NCBI RefSeq assembly: GCF_000372865.1
Contig: NZ_KB889965.1
Span: 4,671,786 to 4,735,785, forward strand
DNA: 64,000 bases
Reading direction: 5' to 3'
Source of the DNA: Methylosarcina fibrata AML-C10
Lineage (GTDB): Bacteria > Pseudomonadota > Gammaproteobacteria > Methylococcales > Methylomonadaceae
The notes below the pieces were generated by a model. The model did no database searches. It was not told the origin of the DNA and saw nothing but the letters and a program-made list of their open reading frames with translations. Numbering within the stretch: position 1 is the stretch's first letter; each line of letters opens with the position of its first letter. A program made the position numbers and the translations under genes. This document shows, piece after piece, positions 62,495-64,000 of this stretch.

Positions 62495-64000
62495 ATGGCA
62501 CTATTCGGCAACAACGCAGTAAAATCACGAATCGATGAAGCGGTCAAAATCATCGATAAACTGGCTGTCGGGGACTTTTCCGAACCCATCGAGACATCCG
62601 GCAACGATGTTGTCGTCCCGCTGATGCGGGCTTTAAAAAATACACAGACGACTTTGGAGCGCCGGGCATTGGAAGGGCGCCGGGCGACCGATGTCAGCGC
62701 CGAACAGTTGGCTCAGTTCCAAAGACTGAAGGTTGCCCTGGAGACGGTCACTTCCTGTGTGATGATTGCGGACAAGGATCGGAAAATCATCTATATGAAT
62801 CCGGCTGTTACGCAAATGATGAGGAATGCGGAAGCCGATCTTCGCAAAGTCTTTCCGGGATTCGATACGGATCGTCTCATCGGCTCCAGTATGGATCAGT
62901 TTCATAAGAATCCGATGCATCAGCAGCGCATTCTGTCGGAGCTTTCCTCTATTCATAAAGCGCAGATCAACGTGGGTGGGCGCGCTTTCAGTCTGACGGC
63001 CAGTCCCATTATCGACGCACAAGGGCAGCGTTTGGGCTCGGTAGTCGAATGGGTCGACCGCACGACCGAAACTCGATTCCATGAGCAAATGAACCAAATT
63101 ATCGAAGCCACCGCCAATGGCTTGTTGTCGATTCGCGCAAAGCCGGAAGAGCTTGATGAAGGAATGTATCGGAACATCGCCAAAGGCATCAACAGCGTTC
63201 TGGAAGCGCTCATTAATCCTCTGGCCGTGGCGACGAAATATATCGGCGATATTTCCAGGGGGGAAATTCCCGAGAAAATTACCACCGAGTATAAAGGCGA
63301 TTTCCTTATGCTGAGGAAGAATTTCAACGTCAGCATCGGAGTATTGAACGGCCTTATCACCTGTCAGCAATTGATGGCCGAGGAGCACGGCAAGGGCAAT
63401 CTCGACTGGATGATCGACGTTGACCGCTTTCAGGGAGTCTATAAAACCGTAGTCGAAGGAATCAACGGAATGGTTGCGGGCCATATCGAAATGAACAAGA
63501 AAGCGATGGACTGCGTCAAGGAATTCGGGGAAGGCAATTTCGATGCACCGCTCGACAAATTTCCCGGCCAGAAGGCATTCATCAACACCACCATCGAGCA
63601 GGTGCGCGCCAATCTCAAGGCGCTGATCGCGGATACCGACCTGCTCGTGCAGGCGGCGGCAGAAGGCCATCTGGAAACGCGCGCCGATGCCGCCAGGCAT
63701 CAGGGCGGTTACCGGCGCATCGTCAAAGGCATCAACGACACTCTGGATGCCATTGTCGCTCCCATCAATGAAGTAGTATGGGTGATGGGGGCATTGGCGA
63801 AAAGAGATCTTACCGAAAAAATTTCCACTAATTATCAGGGAACCTTTGCCAGACTGTGCGACAACGTGAACGTTTCGGTCGACAACCTGGCGCAGGCCGT
63901 CATGACCATCCGCGAGGCCACCGATTCCATCAATACGGCTGCCAAGGAAATTTCCGCCGGTAATGCCGACTTGTCGCACCGCACCGAACAGCAGGCCGCC
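62495..64000 (+). CDS. Methyl-accepting chemotaxis protein, cytoplasmic, PAS plus HAMP repeats (partial)
   Basis: The frame runs open to the window end, giving 502 codons of a longer gene. It starts MALFGNNAVKSRIDEAVKII with GAGAGG upstream. No membrane segment is visible, so it is a soluble receptor. A PAS domain covers about residues 85-180 (CVMIADKDRKIIYMNPAV). Several HAMP-like repeats follow to about residue 470 (for example YIGDISRGEIPEKITTEYKG and VMGALAKRDLTEKISTNYQG). The last residues SAGNADLSHRTEQQAA begin the signalling domain as in many Tar-type receptors. The ligand is unknown. Confidence 0.88.
   Translation, partial: MALFGNNAVKSRIDEAVKIIDKLAVGDFSEPIETSGNDVVVPLMRALKNTQTTLERRALEGRRATDVSAEQLAQFQRLKVALETVTSCVMIADKDRKIIYMNPAVTQMMRNAEADLRKVFPGFDTDRLIGSSMDQFHKNPMHQQRILSELSSIHKAQINVGGRAFSLTASPIIDAQGQRLGSVVEWVDRTTETRFHEQMNQIIEATANGLLSIRAKPEELDEGMYRNIAKGINSVLEALINPLAVATKYIGDISRGEIPEKITTEYKGDFLMLRKNFNVSIGVLNGLITCQQLMAEEHGKGNLDWMIDVDRFQGVYKTVVEGINGMVAGHIEMNKKAMDCVKEFGEGNFDAPLDKFPGQKAFINTTIEQVRANLKALIADTDLLVQAAAEGHLETRADAARHQGGYRRIVKGINDTLDAIVAPINEVVWVMGALAKRDLTEKISTNYQGTFARLCDNVNVSVDNLAQAVMTIREATDSINTAAKEISAGNADLSHRTEQQAA

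Noticed and set aside
62633-63979. 448-codon reverse frame antisense to the chemoreceptor
   Set aside because: The forward frame is a clear PAS-HAMP receptor running past the window end; the reverse frame is its shadow.

Overview
The window looks like chromosome from a gammaproteobacterium, most probably a type I methanotroph (Methylococcales). The gene orders ispB | rplU-rpmA-obgE-proB and fliL-M-N-O-P-Q-R-flhB-flhA-flhF-fleN-fliA are typical of Gammaproteobacteria. The DUF6513 dihydropteroate-synthase-like gene belongs to a family tied to tetrahydromethanopterin-using methylotrophs, and a complete NAD-dependent formate dehydrogenase operon fits C1 metabolism. The genus is an inference; no rRNA gene or methane oxidation gene lies in the window.

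Region 1 (0.4-12 kb) is housekeeping: octaprenyl diphosphate synthase, ribosomal proteins L21, L27 and S20, the GTPase ObgE, glutamate 5-kinase, RimI, a family 4 type uracil-DNA glycosylase, LeuA, PssA, the DHPS-like protein and FolP. The leuA upstream region holds a strong promoter, an apparently leaderless 35-codon ORF, and a hairpin that covers the leuA ribosome binding site. This is the best candidate here for an undescribed regulatory element.

Region 2 (12-24 kb) is mixed: a secreted zinc metallopeptidase, a LuxR-type regulator with a degenerate receiver, RadA, a double-FHA protein, and two large adjacent genes. The first is a HAD-type protein of 793 aa. The second, 895 aa, joins two methyltransferase domains to a capsule-type glycosyltransferase-like domain. 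These two look like surface-glycan or glycoprotein modification genes of unknown substrate.

Region 3 (24-30.2 kb) is the fdsGBA-fdsC(fdhD)-fdsD operon for NAD-linked molybdenum or tungsten formate dehydrogenase, the last step of formaldehyde/formate oxidation in methylotrophs. Region 4 (30.5-37.4 kb) has a MepA-type murein endopeptidase, recB and recD (no recC here), and a phytochelatin-synthase-family lipoprotein.

Region 5 (37.5-64 kb) is one long motility and chemotaxis block. A secreted FliL-like protein diverges from flagellin, which has a textbook sigma-28 promoter. Then follow the filament genes (flaG, fliD, fliS, fliT), the switch and export apparatus (fliL to flhA), the polar placement and number genes (flhF, fleN), sigma-28 (fliA), and a chemotaxis set: two CheY-like proteins, CheA, two CheW, a STAS protein, CheD, CheB and a cytoplasmic receptor cut off by the window end. 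A reverse-strand gene at 53.4 kb has CheZ-like features. Neither cheR nor a canonical cheZ is present in the window.
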